Source: Camelus bactrianus
Taxonomy: Eukaryota > Chordata > Mammalia > Artiodactyla > Camelidae
Direction of reading: 5' to 3'
Length of the DNA: 64,000 bases
NCBI RefSeq assembly: GCF_048773025.1
Contig: NC_133544.1
Location: 248,001 to 312,000, forward strand
This document shows, piece after piece, positions 12,001-21,460 of this stretch. The position numbers were made by a program, and so were the translations under genes. Position 1 is the stretch's first letter, and each line of letters begins with the position of its first letter. The notes below the pieces were generated by a model that made no database searches, was not told where the DNA came from, and saw only the letters and a program-made list of their open reading frames with translations.

Positions 12001-14150
12001 ACTCAGATAACCCAACAGCCCCTGGGCACAGTATGAGTTTTCCACGGACAGTTCATGCTCCCTTTTTCTGAGTGAATCCAGGAAAGACCCCACATGTCCT
12101 CAAGAATCTGACCTCAATGACCCTGAAGTCCACACCCCATTCTGGGCTTACCCCCTCCAGTAAGCACCAGGGAAACACAGAAGCCACCAGGCAGACCTCA
12201 CCCGTGTGCTCAGTGTGACACCCATCACCATCGTTCTTTCCCCTTCCCACCACGCTGGCTGGGAACTCCCGCCATGGTCACCCCTGGTCACCCATGGAAG
12301 GGTGTTACTTAGATCTCACTGGTTCTGTTCACTGTCCCACACTGGTCATCTCACATGAATATTAACTCCAGGATTATATGATCTAATCTCCAGACATAAT
12401 TGCATGGAATATCAACTCGGTCCACAAATGACAAGATACCTCATTTGTAGCACTGGTGATTTAGCACGTTTTCCCTGGGGCTAAATAAACCGTAACAACA
12501 CATCCCCACCCACTGAAACACTAGGGTGCTTATTGTATGTCTTTCTGTGTGAAGATGGATCCATTTCAGGCTCCTCCAGCCACCCGCTCATGAGGCCAGG
12601 ACAGGTGATTGTGCACCTGCTCAGATGCAGGCTTTGATTTCACCTGGTGGAAATGGCAGGCAGGTTCTTAGTATGTAATTTACTCTACCAACACTATAGA
12701 AAAGCTAGTAGCAATCTGGTACTCTCGGGTCTCCATTCATTAGATATTATGGAGGAAAGAGCTTTTCAGGGACACATGGTTCTACTTCCCTCAGTGTACA
12801 GGTGGGATCACTGGGCTGAGGGAGAGCAGACCTGCCCCAGACCCACAGGTGTGTCATCTCAGGCCAGGAGTGGAGTTAATGTTCAAAGGTGTCCATCAGA
12901 GATGAAGAGACATATTGGTCTTTTCTGGTTCCAGGAGAGACAGTACGACTGATGACATTGATGACATCATGTAACACCCCTGGCAAACCCACTCTAAAGT
13001 CCAGACTTCTGTTGCTGTCCTAATCCCCAATTTACATCCCTCAGACCGAGATGAGGATGGTGCAGCCACAACCTCAGTGTCCTGAGTGAGATGGGATGGT
13101 GCTGTGCTCTGCTCTCCAGCACCTCCTGCTTATGTGATTGTGGGCACCGTCCCAGGATTCAGTGACACAGGGACCCAGCAAAGCTGCTCTCAGCTGGAGG
13201 TTTCAAGGGGACCCACTTCCCGAGTTTGGGATCTTTCCTCTGACTATGATGACCTCATTACTCTGCAGACCACTCACTGTGAAGGTTTCCTTCCAAAAAT
13301 CATGTGTGTTCTCACCCAACATCTGAGACTCTGTTCACTGAGGGCATGTTTCACTGGCAGTGACATAGAGTGACAGAGAGTAAGGTTAGACCCTTAAAAG
13401 TGACTCAGTATGTGCACTGTGACCCAGCCATTTTCCCAGAGTATTGGGGTGCTGAGGATTTCCACAATCTGTCTGTTCTTAGTTCTCAGTAACCTCAGGG
13501 ACCCCTCACTGCTCAGCCTCAAGGAGGGAGGCCTCAGGTCCACAGCGTTCCTGCAGACGGTCACTTGTGCACAGGAGAAGAGCAGGACATGCTACTACCT
13601 AAGAGGACAACCTGGGAAAGATGACCAACTAAGCAGAAATGTCCACCTTGTCCTTCCTATAAGTGCAAGGTGAGTGTTTATGATCAGACGCACCTGCAAA
13701 ACAACTCTTCCCAATACTTCAGCTGCATGAGCTGAAAAATTCACCCAGTTTAAGTGAAGGAATATGTTTATTGTGAAATATGACATACATTAAATTTTAC
13801 CCAACTTTGTGCAATATTTGCATATCTAATAAGTAAACAAGAGCCAATACAGAATAGAAAAAATAAGAATGTGTCTCTGACAATGCATAGGAACCAGAGT
13901 GTGTGGTGGGCATTTGATAAATTGAGATCTATATCTCCACAGGATTAAAATGTATTCCCAAAATCTCCCATTGACCCTTGACCACTTCTGATTTCCTGAC
14001 CTGTCCTTTAGCATAACTTCTCTCCTGGACAAATAGGTCCTCAGGCACAGTGAGGGGGACCTCAGGTTGAGCCCTGAGTTCTGAGAGGACAAGGCCAGAG
14101 CACACCCCACAGTGGGGCCCCAGAGAAAGAGAGCTCCCTTCACTACTTTG
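9012..14150. other. Single-copy spacer between IGHV3 A and the clan II pseudogene
   Basis: This 5 kb has no counterpart elsewhere in the window, unlike almost all other intergenic DNA here. Around 9730-10310 it is noticeably GC- and CpG-rich. An old antisense L1 occupies about 10760-11325. An AT-rich tract lies at 11735-11790. Longer reading frames in it have no signal peptide, splice context or recognisable domain and were not called. From about 14040 the sequence begins to look like the 5' flank of clan II IGHV genes, with TTTTATACAAG upstream of an octamer. Confidence 0.6.
10760..11325 (-). mobile_element. Old L1 fragment, minus strand
   Basis: Read on the + strand this follows the familiar antisense L1 order: CACATCTTGGTTGCTTCCAC, then GTGCAGGTTTTTGTCTGG, GTTTAGTTTTGTAAGAA, GTCTGTTAAGGAATTTGGCC, GTTTTCTCCTATTGTTGAG, and finally CAGTCTGTGGCTTGTCTTT. 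The copy is diverged and 5'/3' truncated, so it is an ancient L1M-type relic with no coding capacity left. Confidence 0.75.
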
Positions 14151-14176
14151 CCCTTTTATACAAGGGCACCTCCCCT

Positions 14177-14184
14177 ATGCAAAT
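14177..14184 (+). promoter_or_regulatory. IGHV octamer of the clan II pseudogene
   Basis: Perfect ATGCAAAT 108 bp upstream of the leader ATG at 14292, with TTTTATACAAG just upstream of it. The promoter therefore looks intact although the coding exon is broken. Confidence 0.85.
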
Positions 14185-14291
14185 CCCCCCGTAGACCAAA
14201 AGCTGAAAACAAAGTAGGCCTTTACTTAAATTCCAGGTTCCCTGCATGCCAGAAAAGATCTTCCAGGAATCCTGAGTCTCATCTGCAGAAG

Positions 14292-14722
14292 ATGAATCAT
14301 TGGTGGTTCTTCCTCTTTCTGGTGTCAGCTCCCAGAAGTGAGTCCCAGGGATTCAGACATGGACAAATAGGGATGCTGCACCTGAGCACTTGTCTCACTG
14401 TAATTACTTCTGTCCACAGGGGTCCTGTCCCAGGTGCAGCTGCAGGAGTCAGGACCCAGCCTGGTGAAGGCCTCGCAGACCCTCTCCATCACCTGCACTG
14501 TCTCTGGGCTCTCTTTAAGCAGCTATGGTGTACACTGGGCTCGCCAGGCTCCAGGAGAGGGGCTGGAGTGGCTTGGTGTCATCTGGAGTGATGGGAGCAC
14601 AAATTATAACCCCAGTCTTCAGTCCCGGCTGAGCATCACCAGGGACACCTCTAAGAGCCGAGTCTCTTTATCCACAAGAACCTGAAAACTGAGGACTCGG
14701 CCGTGTATTACTGTGCAAGAGA
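14292..14722 (+). pseudogene. Clan II IGHV pseudogene (IGHV4/IGHV2-like) with one frameshift
   Basis: Leader exon 1 is 14292-14337 (MNHWWFFLFLVSAPR, very like human IGHV4 leaders), with donor GTGAGT at 14338. The acceptor precedes exon 2 at 14420 and the V-region starts at 14431 with [19 protein letters not shown]. Framework 2 is [14 protein letters not shown] and CDR2 is VIWSDGST, resembling mouse IGHV2 and cattle IGHV1. The V-region is 292 nt, one base short of frame. The frame is lost late in framework 3 and gives a stop at 14683-14685. The remaining framework 3 (SAVYYCAR) is readable in another frame. Ala37 in framework 2 and Glu43 are unusual. Leader, splice sites, octamer and RSS are intact, so the segment could still rearrange but not make a full V domain. 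Confidence 0.9.
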
Positions 14723-14761
14723 CACAGTGAGGGGAGGTCAGTGTGAGCCCAGACACAAACC
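14723..14761 (+). other. V-RSS of the clan II pseudogene
   Basis: Heptamer CACAGTG (14723-14729), 23-bp spacer and nonamer ACACAAACC (14753-14761). It is fully consensus despite the broken coding exon. Confidence 0.92.
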
Positions 14762-14971
14762 TCCCAGCCTGGGGAGCCCAGAACCTCCAGGGGGTGCTCA
14801 GGACCCACCAAGTGCAGGCTGAGCCCCAGGAGCAGGTGCAGAGGGGGTTGGGAGGGGAGTCTTGTTAGAACCCGTGGTTTCCTCTTCCTGCCCAGGAGCT
14901 CCACTAGAGACCCTCTTCTGTGTCCTAATGTTTCATTTGTTTTCTTTTACGTTGCTTCAGATAATATGTAT

Positions 14972-16575
14972 TTCAGACTGGAACAAATCATAATAAAATT
15001 TGTATGGAACCATCAAAGATCTAGAATTTCCAAAGCATTACTGAAGAAAAAGAAAAAGGCTGGAGGAATAACTCTCCCAGGCTTCACACAATTCTATAGA
15101 GCTTCAGTCATCAAGACAGCATGGTATTGGTACAAAAACAGACATATGGACCAATGGAACATAATAGAGAGCCCAGAAATGAACCCACAAATTTTTGGTC
15201 AACTAATCTTCAACAAAGGAGGCAAGAATACACAATGGAATAAAGACAGTCTCTTCAGCAAATGGTGTTGGGAAAACTGGACAGCAGCAAGTAAATCAGT
15301 GAAGCTAGAACACTCCCTTACACCATACACAAAAATAAACTCCAAATGGATCAAAGACTCAAACATAAGACAAGATACAATAAACCTCCCAGAAGAAAAT
15401 ATAGGCAAAACATTATCTGATATACATCTCAAAAATGTTCTCCAAGAACAGTCTACCCAAGCAATAGAAATAAAAGCAAGAATAAACAAATGGGACATAA
15501 TTAAACTTACAAGCTTCTGCACAGCAAAGGAAACCATAAGTATAGCAAAAAGACAACCTATGGAATGGGAGAAAATTTTTGCAAATGAAACTGACAAAGG
15601 CTTGATCTCCAGAATATATAAGCAGCTCATATGACTTAATAAGGAAAAAACAAATAACCCAATCCAAACATGGGCAGAAGCCCTAAACAAACAATTCTCC
15701 AAGGAAGACATACAAATGATCAATACGCACGTGAAAAAATGCTCAATATCACTAATTATCAAAGAAATGCAAATCAAAACTACAGTGAGGTATCACCTCA
15801 CACCAGCCAGAATGGCCATCATTCAAAAGTCCACAAATGACAAATGCTGGAGAGGCTGTGGAGAAAGGGGAACCCTCCTACACTGCTGGCGGGAATGCAG
15901 TTTGGTGCAGCCACTGTGGAAAACAGTGTGGAGATTCCTCAAAAGACTAGGAATAGACTTACCATATCACCCAGGAATCCCGCTCCTGGGCATACATCCA
16001 GAAGGAACCCTTCTTGAAAATGACACCTGCACCCCAATGTTCATAGCAGCACTATTTACAACAGCCAAGACATGGAAACAGCCTAAATGTCCATCAACAG
16101 ATGACTGGATAAAGAAGATGTGGTATATTTATACAAAGATATACTATTCAGCCATAAAGACAGATAACATAACGCCATTTGCAGCAACTTGGATGTTCCT
16201 GGAGAACGTCATTCTACATGAAATAAACCAGAAGGAGAAAGAAAAATACTATATGAGATCGCTCATATGCGGAATCTAAAAAAAAAAAAAAAAAAAGACA
16301 ACAGACTCATAGACATAGAACGCAAACTTGTGGTTCCCAGGGGGATGGGGGGTGGGAAGGGACTGGGATTTTAAATGTAGAATAGATAAACAAGATTGTA
16401 CTGTGTAGCAGAAGGAAGTATACGCAGGATCTTGTGGTGGCTCACAGCGAAAGACAACGTGAGAATGAATGTATACATCTTCACGTATAACCGACAAGTT
16501 GTGCTCTACACTGGAATTTCACACAACAGTGTAAAATGACTATAACTCAATAAAAAATGTTTATATATATATAAT
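14972..16575 (+). mobile_element. 5'-truncated L1 (C-terminal ORF2 plus 3' UTR)
   Basis: About 1.6 kb of LINE-1. Bases 14966-15634 encode the ORF2 C-terminal region, with the L1 sequences [27 protein letters not shown] and [20 protein letters not shown] second stretch at 15716-16279, in another frame, gives the ORF2 end ([20 protein letters not shown] ... [13 protein letters not shown]). A poly(A)-like run at 16279-16297 and the 3' UTR follow, with AATAAA near 16549 and a terminal TA repeat. The endonuclease and most of the reverse transcriptase are missing, and the remaining ORF2 is split by a stop, so the copy is dead. It sits exactly between the 3' flank of the pseudogene and the shortened 5' flank of IGHV3 B. 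Confidence 0.92.
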
Positions 16576-17073
16576 GAAAGTCAAATATTAGAGATTCCTG
16601 AGAATATTTTTATAAACCCTGCTTAAATATAATTAGATAAACACCGTAATAGAACAAAATCATCATGTTCTCATCACAGTAGGGGGTCCAGGAATCCTCA
16701 CCAGACTTGTCCAACTCTGTCTTATAATTGATTCTAGATCAGTTATGTCCAGAGAGGCAGAGCACACCTGAAAACAATGGGACAAACGCTCCTCAAATAT
16801 GGTCCCTGGACAGTCCACAGTGCTCTACACTTCTGGGGTTGCTTAAGTCTCCAGTATGGAAGGATCACTGACAACTACACCACAGGATTTGTTTCCAAGA
16901 GCAGAAACAAAAGAACATATGGGTTCTAAGTGTTTGTCCTGAAAAATTCACATAATAAAAATGATATTTTCAAATGCTACCAACAAAAGCAAACCACAGA
17001 CACTCAAAGCTGCTAAGGGGCACGGCCATCTCTGAAGGCAGCAATGCCCCAATTTTCTATATAGGAAGATGAC
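16576..17073. repeat. Shortened upstream flank of IGHV3 B
   Basis: Only about 630 bp of the P-type upstream flank precede IGHV3 B (16576-17204). It aligns with 51265-51900 and more loosely with 7870-8487 and 34360-34964. The several kilobases that normally lie further upstream are missing and replaced by the L1 copy. Confidence 0.75.
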
Positions 17074-17081
17074 ATGCAAAT
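17074..17081 (+). promoter_or_regulatory. IGHV octamer of IGHV3 B
   Basis: Perfect ATGCAAAT about 125 bp upstream of the leader ATG at 17205, at the same spacing as in the other IGHV3 genes here. Confidence 0.9.
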
Positions 17082-17204
17082 AGGGCCTCCCTCTGAGGAT
17101 AAAGCCACCCGGCCCTGGCCCTGCAGCTCTGGGAGAGGAGCCCCAGCCCCGGGATTCCCAGCTGCTCCCATTCTCTGAGCAGGACTGAGCACAGACGACT
17201 CACC

Positions 17205-17661
17205 ATGGAGCTGGGGCTGAGCTGGGTTGTCCTGGCTGCTCTTCTACAAGGTAATTCATGGAGAACAAGAGCTACTGAGGATGTGGGTGGTCGTGAGTGA
17301 GGGAATCAGAGGACGTGTGACAGTCTCCTGACCAGGATGTCTTTGTGTTTGCAGGTGTCCAGGCTGAGGTGCAGCTGGTGGAGTCTGGGGGAGGCTTGGT
17401 GCAGCCTGGGGGGTCTCTGAGACTCTCCTGTGCAGCCTCTGGATTCACTTTTGATGATTATGCCATGGGCTGGATCCGCCAGGCTCCAGGGAAGGGGCTG
17501 GAGTGGGTCTCAGCTATTAGCTGGAGTGGTGATAGCACAAACTATGCAGACTCCGTGAAGGGCCAATTCACCATCTCCAGAGACAACGCCAAGAACACGG
17601 TGTATCTGCAAATGAACAGCCTGAAACCTGAGGACACGGCCGTGTATTACTGTGCCACAGG
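17205..17661 (+). CDS. IGHV3: IGHV3 B: conventional heavy-chain V segment
   Basis: Leader exon 1 is 17205-17250 ([15 protein letters not shown]) and exon 2 starts at 17355. The V-region is 17366-17661 (296 nt), opening [22 protein letters not shown]1 is GFTFDDYA and framework 2 is [14 protein letters not shown] (Ile37, Gly44, Leu45, Trp47), so this is a conventional VH. CDR2 is ISWSGDST. Framework 3 starts [10 protein letters not shown]: Gln stands where nearly all VH domains have Arg66, the partner of Asp86 in a conserved salt bridge. The reading frame is open and the splice sites and RSS are intact. It is the near-identical partner of IGHV3 C outside the CDRs. Rearrangement competence is very likely; domain stability may be reduced by the Arg66 change. 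Confidence 0.93.
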
Positions 17662-17700
17662 CACAGTGAGGGGAAGTCGGTGTGAGCCCAGATGCAAACC
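17662..17700 (+). other. V-RSS of IGHV3 B
   Basis: Heptamer CACAGTG (17662-17668), 23-bp spacer and nonamer ATGCAAACC (17692-17700). The nonamer departs from the ACACAAACC of the other segments at two positions but keeps the A-rich core. Confidence 0.9.
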
Positions 17701-17726
17701 TCCCTGCAGGGACACAGGGTGGGTGC

Positions 17727-17777
17727 AGGGGGCGCACACGACCCACCAGGGGGCGCACCTGATCCACCAGGTGGTGC
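17727..17777 (+). promoter_or_regulatory. Cluster of CTCF-like motifs just 3' of the IGHV3 B RSS
   Basis: The motif at 17743-17756, CCACCAGGGGGCGC, is a full match to the CTCF core consensus. A second at 17764-17777, CCACCAGGTGGTGC, has one mismatch. A third, partial one (GTGCAGGGGGCGC) lies around 17725-17738. All read in the + direction, the direction toward D-J. The first full match lies about 42 bp after the nonamer. CTCF sites placed next to the RSS are known to raise recombination of mouse proximal VH genes by stalling loop extrusion. Binding here is inferred, not shown. Confidence 0.65.
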
Positions 17778-18297
17778 TCAGGGTCCACCTGCTGTGTTCA
17801 GGGTCAGCCCAATGAGCAGGTGCATGGGGCGGTGATTGTCTCTTCTCATTAAGAAAACCTTTTGTGGGCTTATAACACTTGGCATTTTATAGGTGATGGG
17901 TTTTTTAATTTTAAACGTTATAATTTGTGTTTATACTGTACCTGTGTTTTCAAGTACTCTACAATAAATGAGATAATAACCTCTCTGTGTACAATTTAGT
18001 TTTTCCAAGGGAACAGAACCAATGTCTGGAGAATCCAAAACAATAGAACATTCATATGTTTTCTACATACATGGCCGTGGAGGCTGAGCAGTCCCACAAA
18101 TTACTGTCACAAGCTGGAGACCCAGGAAAGTGGGGGTGTCTTTCCAGTGTGATTCTGATGCTGAGAACCAGGGGAGCCATTGTTGGAAAGCCCAGCCTGA
18201 GGGCAGGAGGAGGTACGTGTCCCAGCAGAAGCGTGAACTGCTGTGTTCGCCTTTTCTCACATAAGAAGGGATAAGACATGAAAGAAACAAAGACATA

Positions 18298-18355
18298 AAC
18301 ACACGCATACACACACTTACACACAGATATACACGCATGCACACACGTATACATG
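18298..18355. repeat. CA-rich microsatellite
   Basis: Imperfect ACAC repeat interrupted by ATAC and GCAT. The same tract is in the second copy of the block at 52994-53050. Confidence 0.8.
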
Positions 18356-19858
18356 TGGCTGCAGCAAAACAAGGGGAAAGTGCGCAGGACAACTACAGCC
18401 CTCTTTCCTTAACTGCTCAGAAGTCTCGGCTCATATTGCTGCTTCCTCCTTCCTGCCCCCCTTCTGGGTGCCTTTGCCTTCAGCAAGCACCTCAGCTGTG
18501 CGGCCATGACCCAGTGAAGTGACCAGAACCTTCATTCCAATGGATCTGGACCAAAACACTCATCCTTGGGTTGAGTTGTTGTGGTTTTCTGTTCACCTTG
18601 ACGACAAGACATCCTAATAGGGAGACACAGGAAGGGACCCCTGTCCCCAGAAACCCCTCTTCACTCCCATGGCGGGGCAGGGCTCCAGCTCCCCCGGGAG
18701 TCAGAAGCAGTCACCCAGGCAGCTCATCCTCTCCCTTCTTTGCCTGTAGGTTCAGAGGCTTGAGGAGCCAAAAAGCCCAGAAGACAGACTTAAAGAGCAG
18801 GTCAAAGAAATCATCGTCCTCTCTCCTGGTGGAAATGTTCCTCCCTCGGGGACCAAGGCCATAGGCCAGTAGAGCATAAAGACACAGGGAAAGAAGGCAA
18901 GCTAGCTAGTGGTCACTGGGGGTAACAATGAGTGGTGCCACCACCCATCCATTTCCTGATTCTGTGACCCATGAATCAAGGCTGTGAGAGAAGAACAACA
19001 TACTGAGAGTAAATAGTTCACAGTCGGCCGGAGAACCTCACCTCAGCCCTGCAAGGTGTCACTACCCACCTGGCACTGCTGTTGATCTTCTACAGGCAGC
19101 TTGTGTTCTAAAACCCAGCAGCTGTGGGATGGTGAGGAATCTAGGACTGGTGGATCCGTGCGCTCGGGCCGATTGATGCATTTCCTCTGCTGTAAAGTGA
19201 GTTCCCGATCAGAAGCAATGCTGGCTGCTGGACTCCCGAGACTGTGGGATCTGAAAGTCCCTGGGTGGTGGTTTTGGCAAGAGAATTGCATTCCCTGCTT
19301 TCTAAGAAAGAAAATTTATATCCAGTATAGATATATAGATTTAGTAAGAACAGGAGGTTACCTGTTCTATGATGGAAGTGGCCCAAAGTAGCCAACCTGC
19401 CAACAGGTGGTGGCTGAGCAGCCCAGGAAATGCTGCCAGTCAGGACGTTAGGATTTCTCTCTGCAGCTGGCAGGAAGGGTCCTCACAATTGACTCTAACA
19501 GGAGTACCTTGGTGAGTGGACGTCCATGTCACTGAGTCCACGCATGACCTCCATCCTGCCACCAAGGCCTCAGTGACCATGAGCACATTGCGTGATGACA
19601 GAGGCAGCTGTGGAAACAGACAGGCCAGTACCTCCATCACTGGCCAACTTGTCCCTTTGAGTATTAAACTTCCTCTCCAGAGGTCACCTTGTGGGAATTA
19701 TAATCATGGGATTAAAATGTTTTCACCTTTTTGCCTATTTAGAGAGGACGAGCCACATGTCTCCTTTTAACACTTTTAGTCACAAATTTTTCCAAACCAT
19801 ACTCCTCTGAATTCCTTGACCATCCAGCCTGATCCCGCCCAGGCAACAACCCACGATT

Positions 19859-20586
19859 TGTCTAATTCTGGGAGCCCATGATTGGGGCCATAAGTTGTAA
19901 CAGACCCCAGCTGCCTGTGACCTTTAAGAAGAACAAGTGTGCTTATTTAAAAAGAGTCCTAAGCGTTTTGCTAGCCGGCACCTGTGCACCTGCAGCCCTG
20001 TCGCCTTGCCGTAAAAAGCAGAGACAATGCCTTGCTTGCAGAGATGAGGTTTTAGCTTAGGGCTGCTTCCACATGACAAAGCCATCGTGTGCCCCTTGCT
20101 ATAAATGCAGGACACGGCTTGTTTCTCATAAGCATAGGTCCGTGTTCAGGGTTTACTCTGCTTGTGGCAAAGCGACCACCTATGCCCTCATCTGTAAGTT
20201 CTGGGAATGCTTGCTGCTGTTTAGTTAGTCTGTAGCCCCCAAGACAAGAAACCGGAGGCCTGGAGGTCTGTTTTGTAACCATCTTCTTATATCTGATTCC
20301 TGAAGAGTGTACCTTGTTCCCCTCCCCCATGCTGCCCTGAAGATAAATAAAGCCTTTGTACACGTTGTGGAATTTATGGTCTCTACCAGATCCTGCTTTT
20401 CCTTAAGCTCCTGTGTTCCATGACACAATTGTTTGTGGTCTTTTCCCTGACTGTGCACAGTAAATATGGGAGTGTTTGAGAGGTTCGGGGAGTTGGTCTC
20501 TGAATCCTTCTCACTCCCTTGACTTCCCACAGCATCTTGAGTAAATCTTTCCATCACGGTGGGACTTCTGTCAGACAGAACCCACA
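19859..20586 (+). mobile_element. Solo LTR-like insertion present only in copy 1
   Basis: About 728 bp that break the alignment with the second block copy near 54545. The ends read TG and CA, as retroviral LTR ends do. Inside are a TATA-like CTATAAATG near 20099 and an AATAAA near 20345, in promoter then polyadenylation order. No internal retroviral genes adjoin it, so it is best read as a solo LTR. Family is not recognised; target-site repeats are not clear. It is a fossil, and its presence in one copy only suggests insertion after the block duplicated. Confidence 0.6.
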
Positions 20587-21059
20587 TATCACATCAATTA
20601 CCTGTTCTTTCTCCTTCCAGGAGGGTGAACATCCAGGTGCACTGCCCAGAGTCCTGCCCACTGGGAGGAGTCCCCCACACCATCCTTCAGGGATGTCCCA
20701 GGCAGGACGACAGGGCGCCCACTGTCCACTGTCAGGAGGTGCCTGTGTACCATGCAGAGCTGTCTGTAGTCCAGGTCTGCGTCCCCTTCTCCTCTGTCAG
20801 CTGACTGTAGGCAAATCCCCACTGGGTCACAGGTCAAGCTTAGGACAAAGGAGGCACCGATGCAGGAGGAGGCACCACGGGCACATGGGCCACTTCTAGG
20901 TGTGCATCAGGCCAGCTCAGGCCTCATCACGTAGAAATACGTCTGTTTGGTGATGGATTGCTGCTGTGTGTGCCCAGCAATATGGCTTGGAGCCTGGAGG
21001 GGTCAGATAACACCCGGGTCCTGATAGAAAGCCCACCAGTTTTAAACTCTCCACAAATA

Positions 21060-21460
21060 CCTGAAATCATTGAACTTTTTTACTACACATGTGGTTCTGC
21101 ATTCTACAGAACAAGCAAAAAATAAAATCACACAGTATGAACCATTTTTAGACTGATTTCTTTCACTCTGTAGGCATTAAATCTTTTGTGGACATTTCCT
21201 AGTTTGGCAGTTCATTTTATAAGTTGCTGAATAGAATTTGACTGAAGAGGTGACCCATAGGTTGTTTGTTCATTCCCTGAGGAAGGACATTGTGTTCCTC
21301 CATTTCTGTCATTTCCGAATGGAGCTATGTAATCATTCATGTGCACTTTGTTGTGTGGACATGTCTCAAGGCTAGTTACATAATTACCTAGGAGTGTGGT
21401 TGCTGGGTCACAGAGTAAAACTGCATTTAGGTTTGCAGGAAGTTGCCCTGAGTAGCGACT
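21060..21460 (-). mobile_element. Old L1 fragment, minus strand (copy 1)
   Basis: Read on the + strand it follows an antisense L1: ATGTGGTTCTGCATTCTACA, CACACAGTATGAACCATTTT, TTGCTGAATAGAATTTGACT, then TACCTAGGAGTGTGGTTGCT and GGGTCACAGAGTAAAACTGC. Its partner in the second block copy is 55026-55426. Confidence 0.65.

Noticed and set aside
17662-17815. Coding frame continuing past the IGHV3 B heptamer
   Set aside because: Germline V exons end at the RSS; the frame beyond it is not coding. The same holds for the other V genes here.
18571-18864. Open frame with duplicate at 53267-53560
   Set aside because: It is conserved between copies only because the whole block is a recent duplicate. No domain, signal or splice context was recognised, and several frames are open on both strands.
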